This document shows positions 24,136 through 32,071 of a stretch of 34,325 bases of DNA, in pieces. Below the pieces are notes generated by a model. It made no database searches, was not told the DNA's origin, and saw only the letters and a list, made by a program, of their open reading frames with translations. The DNA comes from Dehalococcoidia bacterium (lineage in GTDB: Bacteria; Chloroflexota; Dehalococcoidia; Lucifugimonadales; Lucifugimonadaceae): assembly GCA_029936155.1 (NCBI GenBank), contig JAPYUK010000019.1:1-34325 (forward strand). Direction: 5' to 3'. The stretch's first letter is position 1. Every line of letters begins with the position of its first letter. The position numbers were made by a program, and so were the translations under genes.

Positions 24136-25110
24136 TTAAACCGATGCGAGTGCCGGTATCCGGCTGTAAATCTGGATACGGTGTCGACAGCTATCTGCGA
24201 TCAACACAAGCCCATCCTCACTCGTTTCAACTGCCGATGGGCGCCAGAAAAGCTTCTCCTGCTCCAACAATCCCGCACCATCACGCCAGCTTGCCTGCTC
24301 AGGATTCACATCAAGAAACTCCTGGCTCCACTTCGACAATGTAGCATCGCCTACCAGAGTCTCGGAGTGCGAGCCGTCCTGCCCGAACACTTGCACCCTA
24401 TCGTTACGCCAATCGACCACAAACACTGCACCGTCTGATGCCACGTGAACCCCGGACGGTCGATCAAATTCACCATCATTCTGGCCACTGGAACCAAGCA
24501 CACTCACGAATTCACCGTCCGGGGTAAATCGCTGCACACGATCGTTCCGCCAGTCGGCGATCCAGATGCCATCCTCGGCGTCTACCGAAATCCCCCAAGG
24601 AAAGTTGAACTGCCCAGCCTCGGTGCCGAACGTACCAAATGAAGAGATAAAGCTGCCGTCCGGTGCCAGTTTCTGAACACGAGCATTCAAGTGGTCAACG
24701 ATATGGACGTTGCCCTCAGAGTCGAACGCGATTCCAGACGGCCTGTTGAACTGACCATCGCCAGTGCCGAACTCACCCCACCGTTCGATGAACTTGCCAT
24801 CTCGATCAAAGATCGACACGTTGTGCATGAACTCGTCGGTAACAAAAACCCGATCATCGGCGTCTAAAGCAATCGCAGTTGGCTGCGTCGTCTGACCCGG
24901 ATCCGTACCCCAGCGTCCAAACTCATACATGTACTCGGAATCCAGCGTCTGCACGCTAACCCGGACGTCCTGGTTGGCTGCGTTCGAACGACTCAGCACA
25001 AACAGAATGCCCTTGCTATCCAGCCGCATATCGACCGGATTCATGAACCCTCGACCGAGAAATGACGCAATGCCAATCGTGTGACTGTACGCAAAGTTTT
25101 CGAGTGGCAT
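24136..25110 (-). CDS. NHL-repeat beta-propeller protein, cassette 1
   Basis: This 324-residue protein carries NHL repeats with recurring units of about 45 residues, such as FNRPSGIAFDSEGNVHIVD, FNFPWGISVDAEDGIWIAD and FDRPSGVHVASDGAVFVVD. A five- to six-bladed propeller is likely. Between the penultimate and last blade lies an insertion starting LSKWSQEFLDVNPEQ, also present in the paralogue at 32072. No signal peptide or membrane segment is seen. ATG 25110 is one base after the TGA of the DUF1501 gene, and AGGAGC overlaps that stop, so the two are translationally coupled. As the third gene of a DUF1800-DUF1501-NHL operon it may be a binding or sensing partner; its function is unknown. Confidence 0.9.
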   Translation of the reverse strand: MPLENFAYSHTIGIASFLGRGFMNPVDMRLDSKGILFVLSRSNAANQDVRVSVQTLDSEYMYEFGRWGTDPGQTTQPTAIALDADDRVFVTDEFMHNVSIFDRDGKFIERWGEFGTGDGQFNRPSGIAFDSEGNVHIVDHLNARVQKLAPDGSFISSFGTFGTEAGQFNFPWGISVDAEDGIWIADWRNDRVQRFTPDGEFVSVLGSSGQNDGEFDRPSGVHVASDGAVFVVDWRNDRVQVFGQDGSHSETLVGDATLSKWSQEFLDVNPEQASWRDGAGLLEQEKLFWRPSAVETSEDGLVLIADSCRHRIQIYSRIPALASV

Positions 25111-25111
25111 A

Positions 25112-26257
25112 TCAGCTCCTAACCAGATCGAGCTTGCTGAATTTCTGCTTCAATACCGGCTCCGACTCGACGCCAAGTACGTCCTCAAGCAGCGTTGCAT
25201 AAATCTGCCTAAAGTCCGTGTTGAACCTCACGTCGCCTTCCAACTGATCCGATAACCCAAGCTTCGGATAGTCGCCGTAAAGACCACCATTCACAGTGTC
25301 GCCAATCACAAACGCAACCCCACCCGAACCATGGTCTGTACCGGCGCCGTTGTCAGCAATACGCCGACCAAACTCCGAGAACATCCAGATAACCGTCTCG
25401 TCCTCTTTACCCTGCTGCTTCAGGTCATCCAAGAAGCACGAAACCGCCGCCGAAAGCTGATCCCACAGCAAAGCATGGTTAACCAGCTCGGCGGTGTGGG
25501 TGTCGAAGCTACCGTGAGCTGCGTAGTAGATACGAGTACCCAACTCCGCCGACATCACCTGTGAAATGCCCTTCAGGCTCTGGGCGATCGGGTTGTCTTC
25601 CGGGTACTCAACGTCCGACTTGTAAGTCACCGGTGCCTCACGAAGCAAGTCAGCACCATCCAGCGCTCCACGACCCGTCTCTAATATCCTACGAGACGGG
25701 AAGCCTCCGTCAGCCATCGGCTGGTAAATACGACTCACAGTGTCGAGCATGGCGTCTCGATTGGTAGCACCAGACAACCCGGTGTACAAGCCATAAGTTT
25801 CGAGTGCCCCTACCGAAGCGACCGAAACTCCCTGATAAGCCAGCGCCCTTGGAAGTCCACGGCCGAAGTTCACAGAAATGATCGGATTTTTACCTTCAGG
25901 ATCGATCAGCGAGTTAGCTTTGCCGAGCCAGCCTTCAGCCGAAGTCGTCGACGGCTCGGCTGTGTGCCAGATATCCATAGACCGGAAATGCGACCTGTTC
26001 GGCTCCGGGTATCCGATCCCCATCATCACGGCCATCTTGTCCTGATCAAAGAGACTCTTGAACGTACCCATGTGCGAATTGAACGCCAGTTTGTCATCGA
26101 CCGGGATAAGGTCCTCACCTTTGAGTCCCATGTTTGGTCGAAAATCGTAGTAGTGCCCGTCCTGGTAAGGAACAACGGTGTTCAGATAGTCATTACCGCC
26201 CGAAAGCTGAATCACTACCAGGTTTTTCTTCTTGTGTCCGTTTGTATTGTTTACCAT
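25112..26257 (-). CDS. DUF1501 domain protein, cassette 1
   Basis: This 381-residue protein is of the DUF1501 family, which shares the alkaline-phosphatase/sulfatase-type fold. Seen features are LVVIQLSGGNDYLNT at residues 14-27, SHFRSMDIWHT, GSFDTHTAELVNH and, near residue 300, MFSEFGRRIADNGAGTDHG, likely metal-site residues in part. Many family members start with a twin-arginine signal; this one starts MVNNTNGHKKKNLVV and has none. GAGGAGG lies 8 bases before ATG 26257. It starts 35 bases after the DUF1800 stop and is coupled to the NHL gene after it. The biochemical role of the family is not established. Confidence 0.92.
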   Translation of the reverse strand: MVNNTNGHKKKNLVVIQLSGGNDYLNTVVPYQDGHYYDFRPNMGLKGEDLIPVDDKLAFNSHMGTFKSLFDQDKMAVMMGIGYPEPNRSHFRSMDIWHTAEPSTTSAEGWLGKANSLIDPEGKNPIISVNFGRGLPRALAYQGVSVASVGALETYGLYTGLSGATNRDAMLDTVSRIYQPMADGGFPSRRILETGRGALDGADLLREAPVTYKSDVEYPEDNPIAQSLKGISQVMSAELGTRIYYAAHGSFDTHTAELVNHALLWDQLSAAVSCFLDDLKQQGKEDETVIWMFSEFGRRIADNGAGTDHGSGGVAFVIGDTVNGGLYGDYPKLGLSDQLEGDVRFNTDFRQIYATLLEDVLGVESEPVLKQKFSKLDLVRS

Positions 26258-26292
26258 ATCGACGCCTCCTCAGGTCGCCATAGCCTGCGCAA

Positions 26293-27684
26293 TTAGCAGT
26301 ACTGGTAATCGGGTGTGGAAACTATCAGTTGGAACATCTCGACGATGCGATCAGCACCGTCAGTCTCAGTGGAACTTCTCTTCGCTGCGTGATCGATCAG
26401 CACACTCTTCGAATCGGTATCAATATCGATCGAGCCCATCGCGTCGAGACACGCCTCAACAAACTCACTGGGATCTAGAGCTTCGCCTGCCTGCTCCACC
26501 AACTCGACCATCCGACTGACACCGGGTGATTCGACTCGAGCCAGCTCCGAGGCGGCAAAGTTGATTCGTTCGATAAGCGAACCCGAATCGACCCACTCCT
26601 CACCCTCGTGCCAACCTTCAACGCCAGGCGGATTTAGCAGAAATTGCCCCATATACATCGACTGGTTCGCCAGAGTCGAAGAATCCATGTCTGGAATATC
26701 AAAACGATCAGTAAGCCGCGCCGTGCCGAAAACTAGCTCAGCCGGACTTTTCACCTTGCGGAAACGCACGGCCTCAGACTTGAAATGATCCGAGTTGAAC
26801 AGTGATCGAAGGATCGCCCGGATGTCGCCATCCGTCTCCTGGAAAATATCGGTAAGCCGTTCGATTTCCTCGTTGTCGGGCTCATCCGAAACGAAGAACA
26901 GATACAACCGCATGGCGATAAATCGTGCAGTGGCGCGCTGCTTCACGACAATGTCGATTATCTCTTCGCCACCGAAGTTGCCAGTCTCACCGAGGAACAG
27001 CTTGTCGTTATTGTCGTGATCCGACTCGTCGAACCTGAACTCCATAGGGAACGGGCCTAACAAGAATGGAGGTGGTGTCGGCTTCGACGCCCACCCGGTA
27101 AACGCCCGAGCAGCAGTCTTCACGTCCTCTTCGGTGTATGCCCCTTCGCCCATATCGTCGATGCCCATCGAGAACAGTTCCAATAACTCCCGACCGTAAT
27201 TCTCGTTCGGAGCATCCTTGTGGCTGTTCTGATTGTCGAGCCAGTACATCATCCCTGGATTGCGTGAAATCTCAGAAAGAATCGTTTGAAACTTGCCAAG
27301 ACCAACCCGCCTGAAGAGTTCGATCTCGGTGAGCATCTCGAGACCGTGATCGAGCTTTATTCCGCCAACTGCCAGCAGACTGTGCCAGAAAAGAGCGATC
27401 TTTTCTTCAAGAGGTTTCTCCGAAGTCGCTAATCGCCACGACCACTGTGGGTCGGCGTGCGTAACTGAACGAGCCTCGACCGACGCAATGAAATATCGAT
27501 CCATCAGGTCCTCGTCTTCAGGCTTTCCAGCAACCGGGTTGAGCAGATACTCGACGGTCTCTTCGTATCCTCTGTCGAGATACTGATCGATCTGATCGCA
27601 AGTCGCACCGAAGCCCGCCCTTCGGAGTAAATGCGCCATAACGGCTACATCTTCGCGTTTGTGTTTTTTGGCAGTGGTCGTCAT
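26293..27684 (-). CDS. DUF1800 domain protein, cassette 1
   Basis: This 463-residue protein is of the DUF1800 family. Hallmarks are MAHLLRRAGFGAT at residues 15-27, EKIALFWHSLLA, NENYGRELLELFSMG, ARAFTGW, LGETGNFGGEEIID and LLNPPGVEGWHEG. The family is largely helical and almost always lies next to a DUF1501 gene. No signal peptide is seen; the start is MTTTAKKHKRED. It is the first gene of a three-gene minus-strand operon with DUF1501 and NHL. GGGGGTTGAG precedes ATG 27684. The family function is unknown, and a partner role for DUF1501 is inferred only from constant pairing. Confidence 0.92.
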   Translation of the reverse strand: MTTTAKKHKREDVAVMAHLLRRAGFGATCDQIDQYLDRGYEETVEYLLNPVAGKPEDEDLMDRYFIASVEARSVTHADPQWSWRLATSEKPLEEKIALFWHSLLAVGGIKLDHGLEMLTEIELFRRVGLGKFQTILSEISRNPGMMYWLDNQNSHKDAPNENYGRELLELFSMGIDDMGEGAYTEEDVKTAARAFTGWASKPTPPPFLLGPFPMEFRFDESDHDNNDKLFLGETGNFGGEEIIDIVVKQRATARFIAMRLYLFFVSDEPDNEEIERLTDIFQETDGDIRAILRSLFNSDHFKSEAVRFRKVKSPAELVFGTARLTDRFDIPDMDSSTLANQSMYMGQFLLNPPGVEGWHEGEEWVDSGSLIERINFAASELARVESPGVSRMVELVEQAGEALDPSEFVEACLDAMGSIDIDTDSKSVLIDHAAKRSSTETDGADRIVEMFQLIVSTPDYQYC

Positions 27685-27810
27685 ATTCTCAACCCCCGGT
27701 CACAAGTAGATCGGCCGACTCAATTTTCGGTTCAGACCGATCACCACCATCTTGTGCTAGATATTTGTGCGCGCAAGCCTATTAGCAAATTGAGTCGAAT
27801 GCAACAGATT

Positions 27811-28737
27811 TCATACGCTATCGTGCCTACTCGATATCTGGACTCCGGCACGCTCTTCCTGCAATGTCATCACAATCGACGCATCCCGATGACCAAGCCC
27901 CATCGAAACAGCAGTTTCCATCTCGGCCAGCACGGCACGGGAAAGCGCTACCGGCACATCAAGCTCATCTGCAAGTCCTACGGCCAATCCCAGATCTTTG
28001 TACGCCGTTGCCAGTGTGAAACGCGGCTCGAAGTCGCCTCTCATGAACGTTTCAGGCAGACGAACGTGCAGATTCCCGCCTTTTCCAATCGCAGCACGCT
28101 GCAACGCGTCGAGCAAGTCGTCTGGGGAAATCCCGGCTTTGACGCCGATCGAGAGGCACTCACCTATCACCTGATCCATCGAAAATGCAGCGAGATTATT
28201 CATCAACTTGGCGATTGTGCCGGTCCCTAACGGCCCAACATGAACGACGTCGCTCGAAAAAGCCTCTAACAAAGGACGAACTCGCTCTACATCCCCACGT
28301 TCGCCACCGATCAACGTCGTGAGCGTGCCCTCGGCTGCACCTTCCACCCCGCCGCTAATCGGAGCATCAACCAATGAAGCGCCACGCGCACGCAGCTTCT
28401 CGCCGATCTCGCGCGCGAGCGCGGGCGATCCAGTAGTGTGATCAACGATAAGTGTGCCAGATCGAATATCCGACTCAATTCCGCCCTCGCCAAGTACCAC
28501 TTCCTCAACCTCGGCTGGACCCGGCAGGCACAAGCAAACTATGTCGCATTTTTCAGTCACTTCACCGAGTGAAGTCGCAACCTCAGTGCCAGCCGCCTCA
28601 TCAAACACAGAACTCGCCGCCGCATCAGAGTCGAATACCATCAACGGATGACCAGCCCTCAGTAACTGCTCCACCATCGGGCGACCGATTTTGCCAACCC
28701 CAACGAAGCCCACTCGCGTCGACCTACTAGACATCAT
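27811..28737 (-). CDS. 3-hydroxyisobutyrate dehydrogenase-like NAD(P) oxidoreductase
   Basis: The protein has 308 residues from ATG 28737, 8 bases after GGGAG. The frame stays open for 140 more codons upstream, but these lack family residues. It is a beta-hydroxyacid dehydrogenase, oxidising or reducing 3-hydroxyacids such as 3-hydroxyisobutyrate or tartronate semialdehyde. The Rossmann motif is GVGKIG (13-18). The substrate loop is DAPISGGVEGA (125-135). The catalytic Lys is K177 in GTIAKLMNN. The length and two-domain layout are normal. It is divergent from the chemoreceptor fragment and has the same orientation as cassette 1, about 126 bases upstream of DUF1800. Confidence 0.92.
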   Translation of the reverse strand: MMSSRSTRVGFVGVGKIGRPMVEQLLRAGHPLMVFDSDAAASSVFDEAAGTEVATSLGEVTEKCDIVCLCLPGPAEVEEVVLGEGGIESDIRSGTLIVDHTTGSPALAREIGEKLRARGASLVDAPISGGVEGAAEGTLTTLIGGERGDVERVRPLLEAFSSDVVHVGPLGTGTIAKLMNNLAAFSMDQVIGECLSIGVKAGISPDDLLDALQRAAIGKGGNLHVRLPETFMRGDFEPRFTLATAYKDLGLAVGLADELDVPVALSRAVLAEMETAVSMGLGHRDASIVMTLQEERAGVQISSRHDSV

Positions 28738-28981
28738 CAAATCTTCTCCCACTGCCGAACGAAAATAACCGAGTGGCATGTAGACACAATACTCTGTCCA
28801 AGCCGAGCCGCCATGGTATCGGTCACCTACCCCGTGCCTGCAGTCACAAATTTGTAACACGGCGTCGAGAAAACCGTTAATGCCTTCGGCACTCGCTCGA
28901 CACCCAGCATTCCATTGAGTGACAGTTGCACACAGGTGGTTACACGCATTTTGTGCGAGTAATAACTTGCGCGCGTAAAGT

Positions 28982-29278
28982 CGACTTAAAGGATCGAAGC
29001 TCGCGGCTGAGGCCGGAGACTCGTTGAATAGGATTCGAGAGACAGTCCTTTCAGTAACAGAACAGGTCGAACGAATGTCCTCAGCTGCCGAAGAGGTCAC
29101 CGCATCCAGTGATGAAATGGTCAAATCAATCGAAAGCGTCAACGCTATTACTGAGGAAACCACAGCTTCGACTGAGCAGATGGCTGCCGGTAACTACGAG
29201 GTTCAGCAGTCAATGGATCAGATCAACGAGATCACTCAGGAATCTGGAGAAGCGATCGATGAAGAATTGGCCGCCTAG
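28982..29278 (+). pseudogene. C-terminal fragment of a methyl-accepting chemotaxis receptor
   Basis: The translation KLAAEAGDSLNRIRETV, then VERMSSAAEEVTASSDEMV, then ITEETTASTEQMAAGN is a heptad-rich coiled coil of the signalling/methylation type seen near the C-terminal end of chemoreceptors. There is no membrane segment, HAMP domain or complete hairpin tip. Similarity begins upstream of the first possible start (TTG 29024) and directly after a TAA, so the 5' part is missing. It ends EAIDEELAA and is followed by a strong terminator. It may be the tail of a lost receptor, or a small coiled-coil protein of 84 residues from TTG 29024. No other chemotaxis gene is in view. Confidence 0.5.
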
Positions 29279-29299
29279 GTACTAACGCTAGTATGCCGC

Positions 29300-29333
29300 A
29301 AAAAAGCCCTTGCATTTCTGCGAGGGTTTTTTT
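29300..29333 (+). terminator. Intrinsic terminator after the chemoreceptor fragment
   Basis: The stem is CCCTTGCA (29307-29314) with TGCGAGGG (29319-29326) and a TTTC loop. Six A precede it and seven T follow. It is the clearest factor-independent terminator in the window. Confidence 0.85.
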
Positions 29334-29462
29334 ATTCGACTTCTAAGTCAATGCGAAGCTCAAACTCACGCTCATCTCCATTATTTCAATCGCTGAGCTA
29401 AAGGGCAGTCTGGTAGGGTTTGGCGACTTGATCGCGGACACAGAAGCTAAAAAAAGCCATAA

Positions 29463-30875
29463 ATGTCAGAAAATAGTGGTACCAACCTGAGACTGATGAG
29501 CCATCTCATGCGCAGAGCTGGATTCGGTGCGGGTCGAGATGAACTCGAACAACGCGTTTCTACAGGCTACGAAGAAACCGTCGACGAGCTCCTGCATCCT
29601 GAAAATCAAGTCCCCGTCGACTACTACGAATTCCTACGCTACTACCCGCTGTGGTGGAAACCTGGAACCATGGGCGGGCTCGGGCATGCCGGATGGGTCT
29701 GGCGCATGATCAACACTCGGGCACCGCTTCAGGAAAAACTCTGCCTCTTCTATCACCAGCTTTTTGCGACAGGAGTCGCCAAGGTCGATCACTACGACGA
29801 GATCGAAGACATGATCGACATGTTCCGCGAAAAGGGGCTCGGTCACTACAAGACCATCCTCATGGAAGTCTCTCGTAGTCCAGCCATGATCTACTGGCTC
29901 GATAATCACGAAAACCATGCCACCTCGGTGAATGAAAACTGGGGCCGAGAGCTGCTAGAACTCTTCACTATGGGTGTCGGCAATTACACCGAAACCGACG
30001 TCCGAGAATGCTCACGCGCCTTCACCGGCTGGACTCTCGTTCACAAACTCCCTCGTTTCCACATGGGACGCTGGGACTGGGAGTTCTGGTACCGACCCGA
30101 GGATCACGACAACGATGAAAAAGTCTTTCTCGGGCACACTGGAAATTTCAACGGCGAGGAGATTGTCGACATCATCCTCGCTCAACCCGCCACAGCCACA
30201 TTCATCGCCCGCCATCTCTACAGCTTCTTTGTCGCCGACGAACCGCAGGTCCCCGCCTGGTCCGTCACCCCGCCGAACAACCCCAAAGCCGTCCAGGTGA
30301 TCGCCGATGTCCTCATCGAAAGCGACTACCACATCGGCACGGCACTGAAGTTCATCCTCACGTCCGACTTCTTCAAACAGGCAGTCTTCTCGAAGGTAAA
30401 AAATCCCACCGAAGTCGTTATCGGAACGCTCCGACTCGTAGGAAATACCGAGCGACCATCGCCAGAAACCATGGGCTGGGCAATGGATATCACCAACATG
30501 GGGCAAGACCTGCTCAACCCGCCGAGCGTCGAGGGCTGGCATTCGGGGATCGAATGGATCAACAGCGGCACGCTGATGAAACGTACCAACTTCACCGCCG
30601 AGTTGATCAGCGATCAGTCCAGACCCGGTGTGGCCGATCTCACAAACCGCGTGCTTTCGGCAGGCAATTCACCCGAGGCTCTCGTCGACGCCTGCCTTGA
30701 CGTGATGGGACCTCTCGAAATCGACTCAGACACCCGACTAGAGTTAATTGAGCACGCCAAATCACTCGAAGATTCAGGCCAGAGTAAAAACAGTGCACAG
30801 CGTGAAAACGGCGTATCGAATATTTCTGAAATTCTCCAGTTGATCGTATCGCTCAGAGAATTCCAGTTCGCCTAA
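29463..30875 (+). CDS. DUF1800 domain protein, cassette 2
   Basis: This 470-residue paralogue of the DUF1800 protein at 26293-27684 shares MSHLMRRAGFGAGRDEL near residue 12, QEKLCLFYHQLFATG, NENWGRELLELFTMG, CSRAFTGW, LGHTGNFNGEEIVDI and LLNPPSVEGWHSG. The protein opens MSENSGTNLRLM, with no signal peptide. It starts the plus-strand cassette DUF1800-DUF1501-NHL and lies 130 bases after the terminator at 29300-29333. The Shine-Dalgarno is weak, with only AAAAAAGCC upstream of ATG 29463. Divergence from the first copy is substantial, so the duplication is not recent. Confidence 0.92.
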   Translation: MSENSGTNLRLMSHLMRRAGFGAGRDELEQRVSTGYEETVDELLHPENQVPVDYYEFLRYYPLWWKPGTMGGLGHAGWVWRMINTRAPLQEKLCLFYHQLFATGVAKVDHYDEIEDMIDMFREKGLGHYKTILMEVSRSPAMIYWLDNHENHATSVNENWGRELLELFTMGVGNYTETDVRECSRAFTGWTLVHKLPRFHMGRWDWEFWYRPEDHDNDEKVFLGHTGNFNGEEIVDIILAQPATATFIARHLYSFFVADEPQVPAWSVTPPNNPKAVQVIADVLIESDYHIGTALKFILTSDFFKQAVFSKVKNPTEVVIGTLRLVGNTERPSPETMGWAMDITNMGQDLLNPPSVEGWHSGIEWINSGTLMKRTNFTAELISDQSRPGVADLTNRVLSAGNSPEALVDACLDVMGPLEIDSDTRLELIEHAKSLEDSGQSKNSAQRENGVSNISEILQLIVSLREFQFA

Positions 30876-30903
30876 CTTCCTTTCACGAATCCGCGGAAAA
30901 CAC

Positions 30904-30909
30904 GGAGGT
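30904..30909 (+). promoter_or_regulatory. Strong Shine-Dalgarno before an apparent ATC start
   Basis: GGAGGT is followed by 5 bases and then ATC at 30915, in frame with DUF1501. No ATG, GTG or TTG is in frame from the upstream DUF1800 stop to GTG 30990, which would remove the conserved GGND strand. Confidence 0.65.
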
Positions 30910-30914
30910 CAGAC

Positions 30915-32048
30915 ATCAGTAACGAAAAAAAAGACCCAGTAATCGTTGTTCTTCAGCTTTCAGGAGGTAACGACTATCTGAACACCGTCGTGCCTCACGC
31001 CGATCCTCTGTACAAGGACTACAGGCCGATAGTTAACGTCGCCGACGAAGATGTCCTGCACCTCGACGACCAGATCGGTTTCCACCCATCTATGGCTCCG
31101 ATTCAGAAGATGTATCAGAAAGGCAACGTTGCAATCCTTCATGGTGTGGGATACGAAAACTCCCCGCGATCGCACTTCCGCTCGATGGACATCTGGCATA
31201 CCTGCGAGCCGGAAATCCTCGGCACGGAAGGCTGGCTTGCGCGTGTAATTCGAGATATCGATCCCAATAAAGACAACGTCGTTACCGCTGTCAGCATGGG
31301 ACCATCTCTGTTCCGCGCCCTCGTTGGACCAGGCGTACCTGTAGCAACGGTCGAAAACATCGACAGCTACGGCATGCTCACCGGACTCACTCCGGAAGAA
31401 AAACTTTCACGAGTTCTCACTCGCTACCGCCGAATGTACTCGCCTGCAATCGGCTCAGGGCCAGTCATGGACTACCTCGGTCAGACCGGTCTCGATGCGC
31501 TCAAGGGCGCAGATATTCTCGCAGCCGCGCCTGCCAACTACTCTTCAAACATCGAATACGCCGATACGAGTGTCGGAAAGAAACTGAAAGGTATAGCCCA
31601 GATTCACCTAGCAGGTCTCGGATCAAGAATTTTCTATCTCGATCACTCCGGATTCGATACCCATGCCGACCAGATCGCAACACACGCACGACTTTGGAGT
31701 GAAGTTTCAACGGCGATCAACGATTTCTTCGAAGATCTTGAAGCCCGCAACGCTGCCGACAACGTGGTGATGTTTTTGTTCTCGGAATTCGGACGTCGAG
31801 TCTACGACAATGGAGCAGGCACCGATCACGGCGCAGGCGGCGTGTGCCTCGCCATAGGAAAGGGCGTCAAGGGCGGCCAGTACGGTGAGTACCCCTCAAC
31901 CCGCCCAACCGATCTCGATCAGGGTGATCTGGTCCCCGGCACCGACTTCAGAAGCGTCTACACCACACTTGTTGAAGATTGGATGGAACTCGATCCAGTA
32001 TCGGTCGTCGGTGGCAACTTTGAAAAGCCTGAGTTCATCGCCAAATAG
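30915..32048 (+). CDS. DUF1501 domain protein, cassette 2
   Basis: The protein has 377 residues from ATC 30915, against 381 in the paralogue at 25112-26257. The N-terminus ISNEKKDPVIVVLQLSGGND aligns with that of cassette 1. The first ordinary start, GTG 30990, would delete that conserved strand. Other shared features are SHFRSMDIWHT, SGFDTHADQIATH and FSEFGRRVYDNGAGTDHG, likely parts of a metal site of the alkaline-phosphatase-like fold. No twin-arginine or Sec signal is seen. It follows DUF1800 by 39 bases and precedes the NHL gene by 23. The role of the family is unknown. Confidence 0.9.
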   Translation: MSNEKKDPVIVVLQLSGGNDYLNTVVPHADPLYKDYRPIVNVADEDVLHLDDQIGFHPSMAPIQKMYQKGNVAILHGVGYENSPRSHFRSMDIWHTCEPEILGTEGWLARVIRDIDPNKDNVVTAVSMGPSLFRALVGPGVPVATVENIDSYGMLTGLTPEEKLSRVLTRYRRMYSPAIGSGPVMDYLGQTGLDALKGADILAAAPANYSSNIEYADTSVGKKLKGIAQIHLAGLGSRIFYLDHSGFDTHADQIATHARLWSEVSTAINDFFEDLEARNAADNVVMFLFSEFGRRVYDNGAGTDHGAGGVCLAIGKGVKGGQYGEYPSTRPTDLDQGDLVPGTDFRSVYTTLVEDWMELDPVSVVGGNFEKPEFIAK

Positions 32049-32071
32049 CACACCCCCTAGCGGAATTATCA

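Noticed and set aside
28738-29163. 140-codon upstream extension of the 3-hydroxyisobutyrate dehydrogenase-like gene
   Set aside because: The family starts at MMSSRSTRVGFVG, and a good Shine-Dalgarno precedes ATG 28737. The extension is also antisense to the chemoreceptor fragment.
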